Source: Propylenella binzhouense
Lineage (GTDB): Bacteria; Pseudomonadota; Alphaproteobacteria; Rhizobiales; Afifellaceae
DNA: 64,000 nt
Direction of reading: 5' to 3'
Assembly (NCBI RefSeq): GCF_009866965.1
Contig: NZ_SPKJ01000001.1
Span: 62,001-126,000 of the forward strand
Position 1 is the first letter of the stretch; each line of letters begins with the position of its first letter. The position numbers were made by a program, and so were the translations under genes. The notes beneath the pieces are model-generated. The model was not told where the DNA came from. It saw nothing but the letters and a program-made list of their open reading frames with translations, and did not search any database. Shown here piece after piece: positions 61,520-64,000 of this stretch.

Positions 61520-62245
61520 TCAGTTGGAGAACAGGCGGGTCGTGCGGTCGGGATGCCGCAGCATGGCGATTTCAGCCAGGGGAGCGAAGGCGCAGGCCTC
61601 CAGCGGCGAGCGGATCGGCCCCGACAGCCCCTCCGCCACGCGGACCCCCATCGCGTTCAACGCCGACTGCACGTCGAGGTGGCTGGCATGGCCGAGGCGG
61701 AGCGCGGCCGAGCACAGCCCGGTCAGATAGCCATAGGCGGCCACCAGCATGGCCCGCTCGCGACCAAGACCGCAGAGCGCGAGCATCGCTCCGAGCACGA
61801 CCGGCTGATGCCCACCCTCGCCCGCCAGCATGAGGTCGCGCAGTTCCCCTGCGCCCGGCGTGCCAAGGCGGACATGCACGCCCATGAGCGCCCGGCCGGC
61901 GCGCAGCGACCCCTCGCGCTGCGCCGTCCCGGCCACGCGTAGGTCCAGCTCGGCATCAAGTTCAGCCAAACGTGCCGGTTCACGCGCCAGTGCAAAGGCC
62001 GCCTGAAGAAAGGGCGCGTCGAAGCTCAGCCATTTCTGCTCGAAGCTCGCAGCCAGAAATGCCGGAAGATCGCCGCGACGCAGCTCGCCATCGGCGAACA
62101 GCCCCTCAAGGCCCCAGGAAAAGCCGAACCCGCCGCTCGGAAACAGGCTGTCGGCAAGGCGCAAGCTGTGAAACAGCTCATGGAGGCTGCCGCTGTCCTT
62201 GCCGGCGTCTGGGGCGAATTCCCCCTCCCCTCCATCAGCCGACAT
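61520..62245 (-). CDS. ureF: urease accessory protein UreF
   Basis: A 241-aa all-helical protein: LHELFHSLRLADSLFPSGGF, GFSWGLEGLFADGELRRGDL, GHQPVVLGAMLALCGLGRER and YGYLTGLCSAALRLGHASHL. UreF regulates the UreG GTPase within the activation complex. The ATG at 62245 overlaps ureE by 11 bases and follows a GAGGGGGA site. Confidence 0.88.
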   Translation of the reverse strand: MSADGGEGEFAPDAGKDSGSLHELFHSLRLADSLFPSGGFGFSWGLEGLFADGELRRGDLPAFLAASFEQKWLSFDAPFLQAAFALAREPARLAELDAELDLRVAGTAQREGSLRAGRALMGVHVRLGTPGAGELRDLMLAGEGGHQPVVLGAMLALCGLGRERAMLVAAYGYLTGLCSAALRLGHASHLDVQSALNAMGVRVAEGLSGPIRSPLEACAFAPLAEIAMLRHPDRTTRLFSN

Positions 62246-62756
62246 GACGCACCCGTCCCTCGTCGAGCAGCGGCGCGACGCGTGCGAGATAGTCGGCCGC
62301 CTTCGTCTCGGCCGCCACCAGCAGATCATCGCCGTCGAAGCGCACGCGCCAGTGCAGATTGCCGGCGTGGTAGCCCAGCTCAAGCGCAGCGGCGGCGTCG
62401 AGCGGGTGCAGGCGTAGCCAGATTTCGGCCTCGACCCTCAGCACCAGCGCCAGATCGGGCTCGGCGTACAGCACCGCGCCGTCGAACAGGAAGACATCGC
62501 GCGGCAGGTCGACGATTACCTCGCGCCCGCACATCGAGCGCGCGCGGAAACGATGCCGCCGCAGATCGGCGGCCGGCACCTCGACGATCTCGACCGCGCC
62601 GGCATGTTCGATGGCATGCAGGCGGCGGTGCCAGCCGGCCTCGGCCCGGTCGCCGAGGATCGCCACGACACGCAGCGGCGCAAGCGCCTCCGGGCCTGCC
62701 GCTCCGCCGTACGAATGCGCTCCCTCCCGGCCGTCATCTCCGCCGGACGAGGTCAT
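62235..62756 (-). CDS. ureE: urease nickel chaperone UreE
   Basis: A 173-aa protein with the UreE order: N-terminal RVVAILGDRAEAG, a strand-rich middle (RARSMCGREVIVDLPRDVFL, LYAEPDLALVLRVEAEIWLR) and the ferredoxin-like C-domain ELGYHAGNLHWRVRFDGDDL with the conserved H-x-GN-x-H metal region. The His-rich tail of some UreE proteins is absent. It delivers Ni to UreG. Confidence 0.82.
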   Translation of the reverse strand: MTSSGGDDGREGAHSYGGAAGPEALAPLRVVAILGDRAEAGWHRRLHAIEHAGAVEIVEVPAADLRRHRFRARSMCGREVIVDLPRDVFLFDGAVLYAEPDLALVLRVEAEIWLRLHPLDAAAALELGYHAGNLHWRVRFDGDDLLVAAETKAADYLARVAPLLDEGRVRHVG

Positions 62757-62789
62757 CGGGCGCTCCCTCCCGTCGGATCGAGCATGAGG

Positions 62790-64000
62790 CTAGCGGGCAT
62801 CGGCCGCTCCCGTGATGTCGGGCAGTCCGCCGTCGCTCAGGAACCCGTTGACGACATTGGCCATGATCCGCGAGACGGCATTGTCGAAATCGTTCCAGGG
62901 CAAGGCCCCCGCCCAGGCGATGGAGCTCGCGGAAAACACCGCCCCGCCATTTGCGGTGCGGAAATACACCATGTCGCACCGCACCTGCGGATGCTCGTCG
63001 CCGCCCAGGCCGGGATGGCTGAAGAAAATCTCCTCCTGCACCAGCGGCCAGTTCGATGTCAGCGGCTCGGACGAGGCGAGAACCACCGCGCCGGGCGGCG
63101 AGCCGAGGGCCGCGTCGTAACGGTCGATCTCAAGGCCCACCACCCCACCGTGGATCAGGCCGAAATCGCCGATCAACTCGCCCTCGACCCCCTCCAGAAT
63201 CCAGGCGACCTCGGGGGCGAAGCTGGCCGGCATCCGGCGAAACGGGACCGAGATGTCCATTCCTTCGGACGCGAAGCCCACGCCCACCAGCTTCTGCGGC
63301 GCCCGGTTGCGGTGCCGCCACAGCCCGCCGGGCTCGCCGGTGGTGACGAGATAGCCTTCGCCGGGACGGCATTGCCAGGCCCGCGAACCGGCCTCGCGGC
63401 GGCGTATTTCCATCACCCACGGCTCTTCCGGGCGGAAGGCAACGACCCAGTACAGGCCGTTGCCCGACAGATAGAGGATGCGCCCGCCCCCCGCGCTGAA
63501 ATCCTCGATCGCGTCGAGCATCGGCTCGGACGCATATTCGGCGTGGCTGCCGGTGATCAGCACCCGGTAGCCGTCGAGCGCCGCCCGCCCCTCGCGGTCG
63601 AGGTCCTCGTCGGTGATCACGTCATAAGCGTGGCCGGACTGCTCCAGCCAGGCGATGATCGACAGGTCGGCTCCCAGCCCCCAGGGCGCGGCAACGCCGG
63701 GAAAGCGGTAGTCGGGCTGCATGGTGAAGATCGGCCGGCGATAGGAGGTGTAGCAGACCCCCGCGCCGTCGCGATGGACATCATAGGCCGAGAGGCCGAA
63801 CAGATAGTTGTTCTCGCAGGCCTCGATATCGGCGCGGGCGAGGATCGGAGACCGCCCCATCAGCGCCTGCCCGATATCGCCTTCCATGCTGCGCGGTCCG
63901 TTGGCATAGGCCATGTAGGTCGCGGTCGGCAGCAGGAAGCAGATCGGCGCCGAGCGCCGCGCGGGACGAACACAGAAAACCGCGCGTTCGGTCACCCCGC
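62790..64000 (-). CDS. N,N-dimethylformamidase beta subunit-like protein, N-terminus outside window
   Basis: The minus-strand frame is open to the right edge; the visible 403 codons match the C-terminal domain of the dimethylformamidase large-subunit family: ICFLLPTATYMAYANGPRSM, SAYDVHRDGAGVCYTSYRRP, WLEQSGHAYDVITDEDLDRE, YRVLITGSHAEYASEPMLDA and GRILYLSGNGLYWVVAF. An apparent GTG start at 63995 is probably internal, as relatives continue upstream. The enzyme hydrolyses an N-methyl amide such as dimethylformamide. It is the first visible gene before ureE in the same direction, so it may head the urease operon. Confidence 0.8.
   Translation of the reverse strand, partial: GVTERAVFCVRPARRSAPICFLLPTATYMAYANGPRSMEGDIGQALMGRSPILARADIEACENNYLFGLSAYDVHRDGAGVCYTSYRRPIFTMQPDYRFPGVAAPWGLGADLSIIAWLEQSGHAYDVITDEDLDREGRAALDGYRVLITGSHAEYASEPMLDAIEDFSAGGGRILYLSGNGLYWVVAFRPEEPWVMEIRRREAGSRAWQCRPGEGYLVTTGEPGGLWRHRNRAPQKLVGVGFASEGMDISVPFRRMPASFAPEVAWILEGVEGELIGDFGLIHGGVVGLEIDRYDAALGSPPGAVVLASSEPLTSNWPLVQEEIFFSHPGLGGDEHPQVRCDMVYFRTANGGAVFSASSIAWAGALPWNDFDNAVSRIMANVVNGFLSDGGLPDITGAADAR

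Noticed and set aside
1-64000. CRISPR array
   Set aside because: No regularly spaced identical repeats with unique spacers were seen. The Cas4-like nuclease belongs to the methylase/helicase operon and has no cas neighbours.

Overview
The window is high-GC DNA with alphaproteobacterial gene content, most likely from a member of the Hyphomicrobiales (Rhizobiales). The clues are the conjugative-element gene set, the 3' half of an Arg(CCG) tRNA used as an attachment site, an opine/amino-acid ABC system, TRAP transporters and a formaldehyde-activating-enzyme remnant. It divides at position 41,701. Left of that is the right-hand part of an integrated conjugative element or genomic island whose left end is outside the window. 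Right of it is chromosomal backbone scarred by insertion-sequence remnants.

Island, 1-4.8 kb: a copper-handling cluster on the minus strand (APC permease, membrane protein, DUF302 protein, tiny membrane peptide, Tat-exported multicopper oxidase, Met/His-containing secreted protein). A c-type cytochrome gene, broken by a frameshift and a nonsense codon, lies divergently.

Island, 5.3-20.2 kb: a minus-strand block of conjugative-element 'core accessory' genes: DUF736, a small membrane protein, DUF2493, a Toprim protein, a 1,451-aa methylase/strawberry-notch helicase, DUF4326, several unknowns, ParB, DUF2958 and an ArdC-like antirestriction protease. Three families of structured leaders recur in front of these genes. 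In one family, two 40-nt copies show compensatory base changes, so they probably fold as RNA or as single-stranded DNA.

Island, 20.4-40.0 kb: a stacked defence island. It holds an AbiEi/AbiEii toxin-antitoxin pair with an inverted-repeat operator, and an HNH protein. Next is a six-gene coupled operon resembling Druantia type II (cytosine methylase, two unknowns, giant DUF1998 helicase) extended by a Cas4/RecB-type nuclease and a Vsr endonuclease. Last is a short type II CBASS (CD-NTase, E2-like, patatin phospholipase) with divergent CapH/CapP-like regulators and two unrecognised downstream genes. The island ends with a tyrosine recombinase, putative integrase arm repeats and the displaced tRNA 3' half.

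Backbone, 41.7-64 kb: an AbiV gene and IS481/IS3 remnants, then a long minus-strand nitrogen-compound catabolic region. It encodes an amino-acid ABC transporter without its ATPase, a sarcosine-oxidase-like flavoenzyme with its covalent-FAD cysteine, an ATP-dependent hydantoinase pair (HyuA/HyuB), a diaminopropionate-ammonia-lyase-like PLP enzyme, a GMC oxidoreductase, a TRAP transporter, amidase and formaldehyde-activating-enzyme remnants, a complete but divergent urease operon (ureE-F-AB-C-G-D) and a dimethylformamidase-like protein running off the right edge. Together these suggest breakdown of N-methylated ureides, hydantoins or amides to ammonia and formaldehyde. That pathway is inference.
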